Source: Maea johnstoni (taxonomy: Eukaryota > Annelida > Polychaeta > Spionida > Magelonidae). From it: 64,000 nucleotides of DNA. Shown piece after piece: positions 42,234 through 54,163 of this stretch. The DNA lies in assembly GCA_963942565.1 (NCBI GenBank), contig OZ012693.1, positions 7,009,536-7,073,535 of the forward strand, written 5' to 3'. Below the pieces are notes generated by a model, which worked only from the letters and a program-made list of their open reading frames with translations, was not told the origin of the DNA and made no database searches. Each line of letters opens with the position of its first letter. Position 1 is the stretch's first letter. A program made the position numbers and the translations under genes.

Positions 42234-42514
42234 CGTGAACCACGTCCACCACTGCCGCTGCTTCGAGTCTCTCCAGCAGGCCGATCGTCAAGTGAGCCAG
42301 GCTCACAGGAATTGTCCGAACCCTGCGTTTGTCGGTGGCATTTTAGCCCACCCTGAAGGAAACTTGTGCGATATTTTCCGAGTTGCTCACAGCCGACTGG
42401 TGCTGCCATCTACCCGTCATGTTGGGAAGCGTTGTCATATGTAGTTTAAAATAAGCAGAATTGGAAGAGAAGGGATTTTGCTGGGCTCACAGTAGAATCA
42501 ATCCATAGTGGTAT
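42234..42514 (-). other. 5' UTR part of first coding exon, with upstream ATGs
   Basis: A long pyrimidine tract followed by CAG (AG at 42515-42516) forms a very good splice acceptor, so this exon probably begins at 42514 and carries 281 nt of leader. The real start at 42233 has A at -3 and G at +4. Upstream ATGs are present: a 32-codon uORF at 42343-42438, and an ATG at 42409 opening a frame that runs past the main start to 42203. Both could lower translation of the main frame. A non-coding first exon must lie further right. Confidence 0.7.
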
Positions 42515-42878
42515 CTGGAAAGGAGAGAAAAAAAAGCATAAGTATAATCATAACTATAGAAATAATTATATCAGTGGAAATTGAAATCATTCAATGCAAA
42601 CATACCAAAGCATGACCAAATTATAAAGGAAAGGTTCCATCATACAAAAATGACTAAACGCAAAATGCCCTCTCAACCTTAAGGAAGCCCTTTTTTCAGA
42701 TTTGGAACTAGTGGTCTGAAGCAACTGCTGCCCAATTCTAGTCACCATACTAGGCCTGAAGTTATGAATTCATTTGTTGCATGTGAGAAAGTTCCCAATG
42801 ACCTGGGGATGGTCAGTGACTTTCCTTTAATAACCTCCACTGTTAGCAATTGGCAAGTTACCATGAAATGGCAAAATA

Positions 42879-43082
42879 TTGACCCTTATGTTGAAGGTGG
42901 CTAATTTGGCCAATACAAAATGGTGCAAAAAAATCTGAAAAATGATTGAAACCCTGGTACATGGGTACTCATCTAAGAGTATTCAATGAGAGCTTACCAA
43001 TGAATACCAACATGATAGGGCTTAGGTGGTTTACAAAAATCTCTGCATGCTTGGGCTTTGGACGAAGGTAGCCTCATTGCAT
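42879..43082 (-). mobile_element. MITE family A copy
   Basis: ttgacccttatgttgaaggtggctaat... to gaaggtagcctcattgc. Upstream of the first coding exon. Confidence 0.65.
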
Positions 43083-43623
43083 TTTGTCCAGCAATGAGTC
43101 TACTATGTCTATCAGATGACCCATAACAGCTTAAAATATTTGTCCAGAAAAAAATAACGAGCCAAATATAAATCTGAGACGCTAGGAAGCCTAGTAAAAA
43201 CAAGTACCACTTTTTAAGATTCTCCTATTGTTTGCATTGTAAACAACACTGGGCGCTGAAACATGCAATATCATACATACGCAAACAGTTCTAAAACGAA
43301 GTGATACTCTACTCGGTACAGTACTGCAGAGTACATGACATATATAAGCTCAGGAATGTTCAGCCAAAAAAGTGTTTCCTGTTACAAACTGATTTTACAA
43401 ACTCTTTTTAAAGTCAAGTAAGTAAGTCCAAGTTTTCTATGTCATCCTCGAAAAAAAAAATTCAGGAAAGTTCATGTCTGACAATGCATGGGTAAACATG
43501 AAAAAAAATTCCATTTAAGTTTCTAAACAAGGAGAGAAAACCATGGAGAAGAAGCTAATTGCAATATCTTAAATACACCTGTAGATATCAGGAACAGTTC
43601 ATTAGATGCTCATCTCAAGATCA

Positions 43624-43815
43624 GGGCATCATCATCATCATCATCATCATCATCTTCATCATCCTCAACATCTTCATCATCATCATCCTCATCATCATCA
43701 TCAACATCTTCATCATCATCATCTTCTTCATCATCATCATCATCATCATCAACACCATCATCATCATCAACACCATCATCATCATCACCATCATCACCAT
43801 CATCAACATCACCGC

Positions 43816-43861
<46 letters not shown>

Positions 43862-44135
43862 TTCATCATCCTCATCATCAACATCTTCATCATCATCATC
43901 TTCTTCATCAACACCATCATCATCATCAACACCATCATCATCATCACTTCCTCATCATCATCATCAACATCACCGCCATCATCATCTCATCATCAGCATT
44001 ATCACCATTAACTATACTATCATCTGTTGAGAGCATCATTATCATCATCATCATCATTATCATCATCACCATCATCACCAATATCATCATCATCGTCATC
44101 ATCACCACCATCATCATCACCACCACCATCATCCT
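43624..44135 (+). repeat. Long (ATC)n microsatellite with internal duplication
   Basis: About 510 bp of ATC/TTC/ACC triplets. Blocks such as catcttcatcatcatcatcttcttcatca occur twice. The His-, Ile- and Met-rich open frames here are not genes. Confidence 0.97.
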
Positions 44136-44934
44136 GACTGTATGTACTTTGGTAATGCACTTCTGATCACAGGATATTCCACAAAAACATATGAAGAAAT
44201 TACGCCAATCCGATTCCCAATCAACAAATCTTTCCAAGTATTGTGAATATATTCTATACTTGTAATTTTTTGTCAAAAGCGCCATCGACCACATGTAGTA
44301 CTTTTAACAATTCCTATGTATGGCTGGGTTAACAGATAGCCACAGTGGGAATAAGGTCAAAACAAACAAAATACATCAGGGTGTAACAAAATATTAAAGA
44401 TGGTCTGTTTCAGACACCCAGTTTGATAATCTCGGCATAAACAAAATATTTGTGAATACATTGTGTCCTATCTAAAAGTAAGACAACCAAAATATCAATA
44501 AATGTCCATTTTGGTCAGCCAAATTGCCTAACCTAGACAAAAAATGTGAACAAGATAAGTCAAGATACCCAAGACTAGACAGACACCCCGTTTCAAATTC
44601 CTTGTAATGCCCCTGGCCTAGACAAAATAATGTGTAGAAATGATCGCAAAAATTTTAAATATTGAATATTCTGGACACCCAGATTTGAAATTCTGCAGTT
44701 CCCCTGGCCTAGACGAAATAGTGTGAAAAATTTATACAAAATATTTCAAATATTGTCCATTCTGGACACCCAGATTGGAGATTCTGCTGCTTCCCTACTG
44801 GCGTAGAGGAAGTAGTGTGGTGTGTTTTGGCGAGCATGGGGAGGAGGAGCAGGTTTGTGTTACATGTTGACATGGTTGACACCTGTCTCCTGACATCCAC
44901 AGCTGTTAGTGATCCCAGACCCAAACTGACCCAC

Positions 44935-45595
44935 TTCCCTTCCTCCCTCCCTCCCTCCTGGAGCCACTGAACCCAACAGCTACATGTAGTACCGCTGCTG
45001 GCCAGACACTACAATCCCCATATACCTACACAGGACATGAAGTATCTACCATAAATTCTCGGTAATTTGGGACAATTTTAAATTATTGTTATTTTTTTGG
45101 TTTGAGGTTAGCCCATGTTTTCTGGAAATACCGACAAAGCACAGCAGAGTAATAGTGTCCCTAGTTATTTCGTGAAATGGCAACCGATGGTAGGTGAAGG
45201 GTGGCCTAGATTTCTCAACAATTATTTTGTAAAGTAATTGTAGTGGCCCAAATTCATAGGGTGGTCAATATATCTGAGAACATATGGTAGTATGTATAGT
45301 TATACAGCCACTGAACCTAACAGCTTATACTGCTGCCAGACAGACACCATATCCACCACCACTATCCCAATATACCCACACAGGACATGAAATATCAAGT
45401 CCTGTCGCTGTACATTACAGTGATACAGCCACTGAACCTAACAGCTAGTATCGCTGCTAGGCAGACACCATATCCACAACCACTATCCCCATATACCTAC
45501 ACAGGACATGAAATATCAGGTCCTTATAGTTATACAGCCTCTGAACCTAACAGCTAGTACCACTGCCAGACGGAGACCATATCCCCATATACCTA
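44935..45595 (+). repeat. Irregular tandem repeats of about 110-120 bp
   Basis: Four units share agccactgaacctaacagct.gtacc.ctgccagacagacacc and ccatatacctacacaggacatgaaatatcaggtcc. A family C MITE (45049-45294) sits inside, and the last unit is split by the element at 45596-46307. Confidence 0.75.
45049..45294 (+). mobile_element. MITE family C copy 3
   Basis: accataaattctcggtaatttgggac ... gtggtcaatatatctgagaacatatggta; embedded in the tandem array. Confidence 0.65.
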
Positions 45596-46307
45596 CCGTA
45601 TATCTGGTTATTTTGGCTGTGTGAAATTTTGGCTCTTTTGGGCCAAAACGGGGGTAAGGAAATTATGGCTCATATTAATTTTGGCTCTCCCAGGGTCTGA
45701 GCCAAAATTACCTTACTTTTGAAATTATCTTACTACCTAAAATGACAAAATGTCTGTCGCTGCATAGCATGTATTCTAGTTCAATCTGTTAAAGGTAACT
45801 CTGTACAGAAATAGTTTTGTTTAAATTACAATTTGATTGGGGTAGGCTTGATGAGTTCTCACTGTGTAAAATGCACTTATTACGTATGCAATGGGAGTAC
45901 CTGATCAAGTAGTTAACTTGTAATTGAGTTTACCATGGTGAATAGAACTCAGGAGGTGCGTAGTGGCACCCCTTGTAATTACAAACAAAGGGATTTTGCA
46001 AGGGAGTATGATCAAAAGACAACTGTACATGTGTTTTATAAACAAACTATACATAACATGCTGCTGAGATTTTTGATTGTAATCATGAAGCATGCCACTT
46101 AGGCCAGTGATTACCTCACATTACATGGCATGCAGTGACTGACATCTGGTGTCCACACTAGAAACTAAGCTCAACACAACCTGAGCTCAGGGTTGAAGTC
46201 GGGGTGTTCAAGGTATGCATTCTTGGCTTTTATTAATTTTGGCTCTTTAAGATGGAGAGCCAAAATAGGCCAAAATTAGATTACCTCCAAAAAACCCAGA
46301 TATACGG
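45596..46307 (+). mobile_element. 712-bp TA-flanked element with CCGTATATCTGG ends
   Basis: Starts ccgtatatctggttattttggct and ends aaaacccagatatacgg, with TA at 45594-45595 and 46308-46309. Neighbouring repeat units show the uninterrupted site ccatatacctacacagg, so the TA duplication is proven within the window. Likely a Tc1/mariner-type non-autonomous element; no protein recognised. Confidence 0.85.
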
Positions 46308-46408
46308 TACACAGGATATGAAATATCAAGTCATGTCGTTATACCTTATAGTTATACCACTCCTGAACCCAACAGTCAGACATACATCATACCCACAACC
46401 ACAGTCAG

Positions 46409-46750
46409 CAGGGCTCGACGCTAAGGGTGAACCTATGGCCCCAGGCCAGTAAAAATTCCCAAAAGCAGCTTCGGGCCAGTAAAAAAATACCTCAACTGGT
46501 CCTTCAAAGCTAGTAAACATTTGGAGACATTGTTGTTAAAAGGTTTCCCCCCTGAGAATGTCCCCAATTGTTTTTGAAATAAATGAAGATAAGATTTATA
46601 AAGTTAAATGTTGTGGTGAATCTTATGCAATGTTCTTTCTTGTTATGTTAAAGAAAAATGTAGGACCAGTAAACCTTTTGCAGGACCAGTAGATGCTAGA
46701 TGTTACTAGTCCTACAGGGCCAGTATCATTTTGAGTTAGCGTTGAGCCTG
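46409..46750 (+). mobile_element. MITE with CAGGGCTCGACGCTAA ends, copy 2
   Basis: cagggctcgacgctaa ... gttagcgttgagcctg with 5-bp duplication gtcag on both sides (46404-46408, 46751-46755). Same element as 8927-9251. Confidence 0.8.
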
Positions 46751-46903
46751 GTCAGTCTTTCACCATATCTCCTAACTAGATATACCAGAGACTAGCATTG
46801 TCATTGATATTATTTGATATCCTGGATTGCAAATTGATGGCTATAAATAATATCCAATATACTATACAGAATCATAGAACCTAATGACACTTGCCATCAA
46901 GGC

Positions 46904-47539
46904 GATCTCCAGGTATGAAAGGGTTAAAATAAAGGGAGGGGGGTAGCTGTGATTGGATAAGGAAGGAATGTGGGATGACAGACTAAACAAGAGATCTCCA
47001 GGTATGAAAGGGTTAAAATAAAGGGGGGGGGGGGGGTAGCTGTGATTGGATAAGGGAGGAATGTGGGATGACAGACTAAACCAGAGATCTCCAGGTATGA
47101 AAGGGTTAAAATAAAGGGGGGGGGGGGTAGTTGTGATTGGATAAGGAAGGTATGTGGGATGACAGACTAAACCAGAGATCTCCAGGTATGAAAGGGTTAA
47201 AATAAAGGGGGGGGGGGTAGTTGTGATTGGATAAGGAAGGAATGTGGGATGACAGACTAAACAAGAGATCTCCAGGTATGAAAGGGTTAAAATAAAGGGG
47301 GGGGGGGGGGTAGCTGTGATTGGATAAGGAAGGTATGTGGGATGACAGACTAAACCAGAGATCTCCAGGTATGAAAGGGTTAAAATAAAGGGGGGGGGGG
47401 GTAGTTGTGATTGGATAAGGAAGGAATGTGGGATGACAGACTAAACAAGAGATCTCCAGGTATGAAAGGGTTAAAATAAAGGGGGGGGGGGGGAAGTTGA
47501 GATTGGATAAGGGAGGAATGTGGGATGACAGACTAAACC
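46904..47539 (+). repeat. Seven-unit minisatellite of 89-93 bp with G runs
   Basis: Units start at 46904, 46993, 47086, 47177, 47267, 47360 and 47451: gatctccaggtatgaaaggg, ttaaaataaag, a run of 3-13 G, then tgtgattggataaggaagg and gacagactaaac. Length variation comes mostly from the G run. Confidence 0.95.
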
Positions 47540-47689
47540 CTTCAGCAAACACACTAGTATCAATGAGATCAACAACAACAGCTCCTCCCGCCTTGCTCTT
47601 TGATAGCACTCAGGGTCCGGCGAGATACGTAGAGAGATATGCGAGAGATATGCCGTGTAAGAGATATGCGGGATATAGATTACACAGTA

Positions 47690-48060
47690 CAAATAAATGA
47701 GGTACTGCAAACATCAATACAGTGGCGCCCTCGGACTCGCAATCCTATCAGCATGCAATGCAGGGGTCAAGCTTATGAGGCCAAATAGTTCAGTATACTG
47801 CAACCATGGTCCAAATAAGAAATTTTGGTTTTCGTCACCTTTTCTGCCATATTGCGGCTAAGTCGACATAGTTGACCATATGTGACAAACACAAGTACAA
47901 ATAAATGAGGTACTGCAAACATCAATACAGTGGCGCCCTACGACTCACAAATCCTCTCAGCACCCAATGCTGGGGTCAAGCTTCTGTGGCCAAATAATTC
48001 AGTATACTGCACTAATGGTCCAAAGTTGACCATACGTGACAGACACAAGGACGGGTCATA
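47690..48060 (+). repeat. 201-bp direct repeat, two copies
   Basis: gtacaaataaatgaggtactgcaaacatc... to ...cagtatactgca.c.atggtcc occurs at 47688-47812 and 47892-48014; between them is a SINE-tail-like piece (ttttcgtcaccttttctgccatattgcgg). Confidence 0.8.
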
Positions 48061-48257
48061 CAGATATATAGATAATATAGATGTACATGCACTCTATGGA
48101 GTATGGTTCACAATTGATTGTATATGAAAGACACAAGGACAGGTCATATAGGTGTGGGTACATGTCTTAAAATTCACATTCAGCCCTTCACATTTTCAAG
48201 AAGAAATGCCTATATCATAGGCTGAGGTTTGATTGGATACCACTAACCGTTTTATTT

Positions 48258-48292
48258 TTATCATCATCATCATCATCATCGTCATCATCCTC

Positions 48293-48324
<32 letters not shown>

Positions 48325-48581
48325 CATCATCATGACAACCATTACCATCACTATTATCCCAATAACCATCATCATTGTCTTTATCATCACCATTCAACAT
48401 ATCTATCAGAAGCATCATCTACATCATCACCATTAACTATACTATCAACTGTTGACATTATCATCATCCTAATCATCATCATCTTAATTGTCCCCATTCC
48501 ATTCATCGTATTTATATATAGAGCCCCACCTCCATCATTATCCTTAAACATACATACTATTAATATCATCATTACCATCAA

Positions 48582-48643
<62 letters not shown>

Positions 48644-48660
48644 CGTTTATCATTTTCATC
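48258..48660 (+). repeat. (ATC)n microsatellites
   Basis: Two long tracts (48258-48335 and 48560-48660) with imperfect ATC sequence between. Resembles 43.6-44.1 kb, including the actatactatcaactgttga segment, so the two loci may share an ancestor. Confidence 0.93.
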
Positions 48661-48800
48661 ATTTTTTATCATGAATTACAGTTACAGCATCGTAACAAAT
48701 ACAGCATCAGTAGAAAAAAATGTCAATTAGAGAAACTACAGTCTCAGCCCTAGAAGCAGTGGTAGATGCAGCAACAATAGAGACAAACAGTAATTAAGTA

Positions 48801-49000
48801 NNNNNNNNNNNNNNNNNNNNNNNNNNNNNNNNNNNNNNNNNNNNNNNNNNNNNNNNNNNNNNNNNNNNNNNNNNNNNNNNNNNNNNNNNNNNNNNNNNNN
48901 NNNNNNNNNNNNNNNNNNNNNNNNNNNNNNNNNNNNNNNNNNNNNNNNNNNNNNNNNNNNNNNNNNNNNNNNNNNNNNNNNNNNNNNNNNNNNNNNNNNN
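48801..49000. other. Assembly gap (200 N)
   Basis: Run of unknown bases; the true length may differ. Confidence 1.
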
Positions 49001-49244
49001 AACGATTTCGCTCTTTTTTTAAAAATTAAACAGTAAAACACTTCTTTCCAAAAGAAAACAGTAAAACATTAATAACTTTAAGATACAGTCTAGATGAAAT
49101 ATAGATGTGACTCTGGAAGGCTTATTGAACAACCTTGTCACATGGGCCATCAGGATACACTTGAGTGTGTAAGCATCCGTGAAAATAGCTACAGTGTACA
49201 CAAAGTGTTTTTCAAGAGACACTTGTAAATAGGCAAGTACACAA

Positions 49245-49450
49245 ATTAAAGTATTTAGGCAGGACTAGACCAAATAGCTTAGAATGCTATGTAACTTAAA
49301 TATAAAGCCCCCCCCCCCCCCCCCCCCCCCATTTAACCTCAGCAGTGGTATTTATATGGTGAGTGTAGACCAAATAGCATAGAATGCTATGTAACTTAAA
49401 TATAAGTTAAAGCCCCCTATTTAATCTCAGCATTGGCATATATATGCTGA
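49245..49450 (+). repeat. About 97-bp tandem duplication with poly-C
   Basis: agaccaaatagc.tagaatgctatgtaacttaaatata occurs twice; a C run (49308-49330) lies in the first unit and ccccc in the second. Confidence 0.8.
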
Positions 49451-49646
49451 GTTCTATATCCAATGTGGATTTAGGGTAGTTAATGGAGTGGGTAAGATTT
49501 TGCAGTTTCCTGCCTAGGATGCAGGCTCGAATCACCACCGATGTTTTGGGAAATAGTAGTGCCTCCTATCTGCCAGGAACGCCATTTTCATGATCTTGCC
49601 CGGGAGGTCTATTGGTCAGAATCACCACTGACCACTCTAGCATAAA

Positions 49647-50520
49647 GCAGCACCATCTAAATGCAAGAGATGTCACTATCAGATATTAGCCTAAAAGGCA
49701 GGCTAGAATCATCACTGGCAGCTCCATCTATCTGCAAGAGGAGTCACTTTCAGATTCTAGCCTTAGTAGCCTAGATGACAGGCTAGAATCACCAATGACC
49801 ACCGGGGTATAAAGCAGTGCCATCTATCTGCAAGAGATGTCACTATCAGATTTGTGCCTAGAAGGTAGGCTAGAATCTCCAATGACCACCCATAAAAGCA
49901 GTGCCATCTTTCTGCAAGAGATGTCACTATCAGATTTGTGCCTAGAAGGCAGGCTCGAATCTCCAATGACCACCCATAAAAGCAGTGCCATCTATCTGCA
50001 AGAGATGTCACTATCAGATTTGTGCCTAGAAGGTAGGCTAGAATCTCCAATGACCACCTGTAAAAGCAGTGCCATCTATCTGCAAGAGATGTCACTATCA
50101 GATTTGTGCCTAGAAGGTAGGCTAGAATCTCCAATGAACACCCATAAAAGCAGTGCCATCTTTCTGCAAGAGATGTCACTATCAGATTTGTGCCTAGAAG
50201 GCAGGCTAGAATCTCCAATGACCACCCGTAAAAGCAGTGCCATCTATCTGCAAGAGATGTCACTATCAGATTTGTGCCTAGAAGGTATGCTAGAATCTCC
50301 AATGACCACCCATAAAAGCAGTGCCATCTATCTGAAAAGGACGTCATTTTCAGATACTGACCTGGGAGGCAGGTTAGAATTACTTCTGATAACACTAGCA
50401 CATGGCATCGCCATCTACCGGCAAAAAAATGTCATTTTCAGATTTGTGCCCACTCTAGCTTACTGCAGTGCCATCTATCAGCCAGGGATGTCATTTTCAG
50501 GTTCCTGCCTTGGAGGCAAC
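49647..50520 (+). repeat. 84-bp minisatellite, about seven clean and four diverged units
   Basis: Clean units start at 49813, 49898, 49982 and then every 84 bp to 50318: gcagtgccatctatctgcaa, gagatgtcactatcagattt, gtgcctagaaggtaggctag, aatctccaatgaccacccat. As 84 is 28 codons, both strands keep long open frames (230 aa plus, 212 aa minus); no start context, homology or splice signals support a protein. Confidence 0.93.
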
Positions 50521-50964
50521 CTATCCTAACATCAGCAGCTGTGGTCTCGGCCTTATCAGCATTTACAGTACAAGTTTTGATCCACAGGATACAAGCTAGA
50601 CATGGCTTGTCAATATGTGTATATTAAGCCTGGTAGTAACGCTATGTAATAGACTTAAAATAGCCACACTCACCAACACAGTACAAATACAGCCAGCAAA
50701 ACGCCTTGATCTCAACATCAAACCCAGCTCAGTTCACCAGAGAAATTAAGCTTAGTGTACATATGTTTCCACTCAAATCAGCATAATGCAATTTGTATAC
50801 TGTAAGAGTTTGGCAATACGGCTAGTGAAGTACCGCTATAGTGGTATTCCATGTTTAAGGTTGAATATAGTTCAGAGTAAACTAATACAGGTACTCATGA
50901 AAGGATATATAATATTTTTAATGAAATCAAAGCGAAAAAGGATTTTGTAGTCAGTAACCAATTT

Positions 50965-51480
50965 TTCCACAAATGCTATGTTTGTAGAAAGAAAAGAATA
51001 CTTGTGTAAATTAAATACAATATATATCTTACAATACATCATAAATGCTATGTTTGTAGAAAGAAAAGAATATTTGCCTCAAATACAATACATAATACAA
51101 TACAGTGTTCTTGATGAAATTTGTCGAGCCCTGGGCTTGATTGTGGCTTAATAATATTCCAATATTCAAATGGTAGGGTAGAACACTGTACCTAGGGAGA
51201 ACCACCAACTAACCCTATAACTTGTTTATAGGCAGCAATAAGGCTCTGCACTTAATTGGTAATCTCATAAGAAGAGTGTAATATAACACTGGAATAATGA
51301 TTAGCATAATATTTTGACATGAATAATAATTGCATATTACAATAAACCTGAATTCACGACATAGCTGCTATCCTTTTTTTGAATACAATCTCATAAGAAG
51401 TGTAATATTAAACTGGAATAATTATTCATTGGCATAGTTATTCAAATAATTGCATACTATAATAAACTTGAATTTAGCAC
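50965..51480 (+). repeat. Short direct repeats
   Basis: aatgctatgtttgtagaaagaaaagaata at about 50973 and 51047; and a 125-bp diverged duplication starting aatctcataagaag at about 51262 and 51387. Nothing coding is visible. Confidence 0.6.
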
Positions 51481-51729
51481 ATAACTATGTTCAAAGGTTA
51501 CAATAATGCAAAAGCTATTCATTAAATGAAATAACAATAGGGAATGGTATAAAACAAAAATAAACAATTTAATATTGTAATCAATTTTTCAAAAAACTAT
51601 GAGGTAATTTTGATAAAAATCAAACGATCATAATTTTGCCTTTTTTGTATCAATATTTGAATGATAATATGATATCAAACAAAAATAGCCAATTTATTAT
51701 TGTTTTCAATTATTTTAAATTGTGGAAGT

Positions 51730-52045
51730 TTTTTTTATTGGTTCTTGGTCTGCCGAATCGGCCATGCACCTAATAAGGTCAAACTGACCCGGAGGCTTGG
51801 CGATACTGCCACCTTGCCTCTAACTCAGGTGGGATTCACTGGCAAGGACCTCCTCAATGGTTGCCATGACGATCTCATTCAGTGGCGATGAAAATGACTA
51901 GGGTTGAGTGAGAGAGAGTAGGTTTGCCCGGCTGTGTCTGTCTGTGTGTCTGGCCGACTGACTCGTTCTCTGGCTAGCAGGCAGGCGGATAGACAGGCTA
52001 CAAGTCTCCAGAGTCGCAATCAGAGCTACTACCCAAGGTTGACTT
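51730..52045 (-). other. GC-richer block, possible 5' non-coding exon or promoter
   Basis: Base composition differs from the AT-rich surroundings. On the minus strand there is an ATG (near 51867) in good context opening a 15-codon frame beginning MATIEEVLASESHL, with possible donors after it. It lies 9.2 kb upstream of an exon that needs an upstream partner. Nothing ties it firmly to the gene. Confidence 0.25.
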
Positions 52046-52142
52046 TAGTCCAATGGGTTTAGTTCTGTTTTAACCCACAAGGGGGGAGACACTCAAGCTG
52101 TGTTTGATGTTCAGAGGCAGATTTGCTATGTACACTCCTGTG

Positions 52143-52353
52143 TTAACCCTTATGCTGCTGGTGGCTAATTTGGCCAATTGCTACAAAATGATGCAAAAAA
52201 CCTAGAAAATGACTAAACCCTGGCAAATGGGTACTCATATGAGAGTTCTCAGTAAGAGCTTTCCATTAAATACCAACATGACAGGGTTTCGATGTTTTAT
52301 TGAAATTCTTTGCGTCCTTGAGCTTTGGACGTAAGTATCCTCAGCATTGCAAA
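52143..52353 (-). mobile_element. MITE family A copy
   Basis: ttaacccttatgctgctggtggctaattt ... gtatcctcagcattg. Confidence 0.75.
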
Positions 52354-52499
52354 AATGAACCCCCTACCCCTAAATACTGTGAAAACCCCTTACACAGAAA
52401 TTCTGGATCCACCCCTGATAGAGGTCCACAACTATAAGTATCAGGAGCTTCAGATGCCAAATTCGGGCCATGCTTCTTGCCCATCCATTCTGGCCTTAT

Positions 52500-52740
52500 T
52501 AAACCTATGTAATCTAGGCCTGAGCACCAGGCTAGTAGGGGCGCTGCAGTGTGGTAGTAATCCACCTGCATCGCCATGTACCATGCACGGTGTGGCTGTG
52601 GCGGCGGCCGCACACAGAGAGCAACAGTAGCAGAGCTGTCCTCCTCGCCCATCCTTCCCCACCAGAAGCATGCAACAGTATGCTGCATAGCACCGCAGAG
52701 CTCAATACACACTGCACGCTGCTCTGCAATCATTCACATG
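52500..52740. other. GC-richer block, unassigned
   Basis: Contains ggcggcggccgcac and several short overlapping open frames on both strands. No protein family is recognised; it could be regulatory or an exon of an unseen transcript. Confidence 0.2.
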
Positions 52741-53190
52741 TTCTCAAGTCAAACCATTCACAATATTTCTATTTAGAAACACCCATGTAATTTCATAATT
52801 TGTGAAAATCATTTTTTATCATCAAAAGATGGATTTTCAATTTGACACATTGGGCAAGTCAGGGATGATTTCTACATGCCCAACAGTAATTTTTACTTGC
52901 TATGGGAATGCGGCAAGCACTCACGTTAATGATTTTATATAAGTGGTACAAAGCTGTAATGCACCATATAATGCATTTCTTACACCCTCTGTAAGGTACA
53001 TACTTTTTAACTTTTTTAGCTTTTCATTTTCTCAAAAAATCTTAGGAGTGCTTAGATGAGTTGTTGATAATTTACGAACTGCCATAAATATCTCAAGGGC
53101 ACAGCATAGAATGTAAGGATCAGGCACAATTATGTACAGAAACTTTTATATTAGACATTTAGACATGGCAAGTTTCCTTTCTCTGTCATA

Positions 53191-53191
53191 T

Positions 53192-53238
<47 letters not shown>

Positions 53239-53500
53239 GATGATGAAGATGATGATGATGGTGTCTATGATGATGATGATGGTGATGATGATGAAGATGG
53301 TGATGATGATGATGAAGATGGTGATGATGATGATGATGATGATGATGGTATCTATGATGATGATGATGGTGATGGTGATGATGATGATGATGATGGTGTC
53401 TATGATGATGATGATGGTGATGGTGATGATGATGATGAAGATGGTGATGATGATGGTGATGATGATGATGGTGGTGGTGGTAATGATGATGATGATTAGG
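53191..53500 (+). repeat. (ATG)n microsatellite
   Basis: About 310 bp of GATGAT with interspersed GGTGTC and GAAGAT; Met- and His-rich open frames are artefacts. Confidence 0.97.
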
Positions 53501-53995
53501 ACCTGTTACACCATTTGTCCTGCAGGATGTACTCCCTATGGGGGACCTACTCAGACCTAGTACATATTTCATCATTTTCCCAAATATGGCCATGTACATA
53601 AAAAGGGTTGACGCCTAAGGGGGGATATCCTCTTTTAGTAGGAAACCAATCAAAAGCCAGCATGAGCAGGAAGGCATCAATAACACGCCCCTTCCTGGGG
53701 CTGACTTCAGTACTACCGGCAGCACACAGCTATGGGATAACATACAGTCCATTGTACTCTGGCTGAAAACAATAATTTGTAGTTTCCTCCTAGTTTCCTC
53801 TGACAGACATTTGATAAGTGACTTGATAGATAACTTTGATTTTGATTTTTTTCTGAATATTTTTTGAATGAACAATCACTATGCTATTTGTATACATAGT
53901 CTAACCTCTGTCAATGCAGGGAGTCAATCCCATTGATGGTTATAGGTCTGCCAGCAGTGCGCTCAATGGGAGTTCCATTGATATATGTATCCTCA

Positions 53996-54163
<168 letters not shown>

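Noticed and set aside
41832-42356. 174-aa open frame on the plus strand
   Set aside because: It is antisense to coding exon 1 of p190RhoGAP; the minus-strand frame has clear homology.
43339-43348. TATATAAG, TATA-box-like
   Set aside because: No initiator, conserved exon or gene follows on the plus strand; common by chance in AT-rich DNA.
43559-44166. Long His-, Ile- and Met-rich open frames
   Set aside because: Created by the (ATC)n microsatellite; the same happens at 16.9-17.2, 38.0-38.2, 48.2-48.7 and 53.2-53.5 kb.
47106-47609. 167-aa minus-strand frame of repeated LSSHIPSLSN blocks
   Set aside because: Translation of the 91-bp minisatellite.
48736-49041. 101-aa minus-strand frame
   Set aside because: It spans the run of unknown bases.
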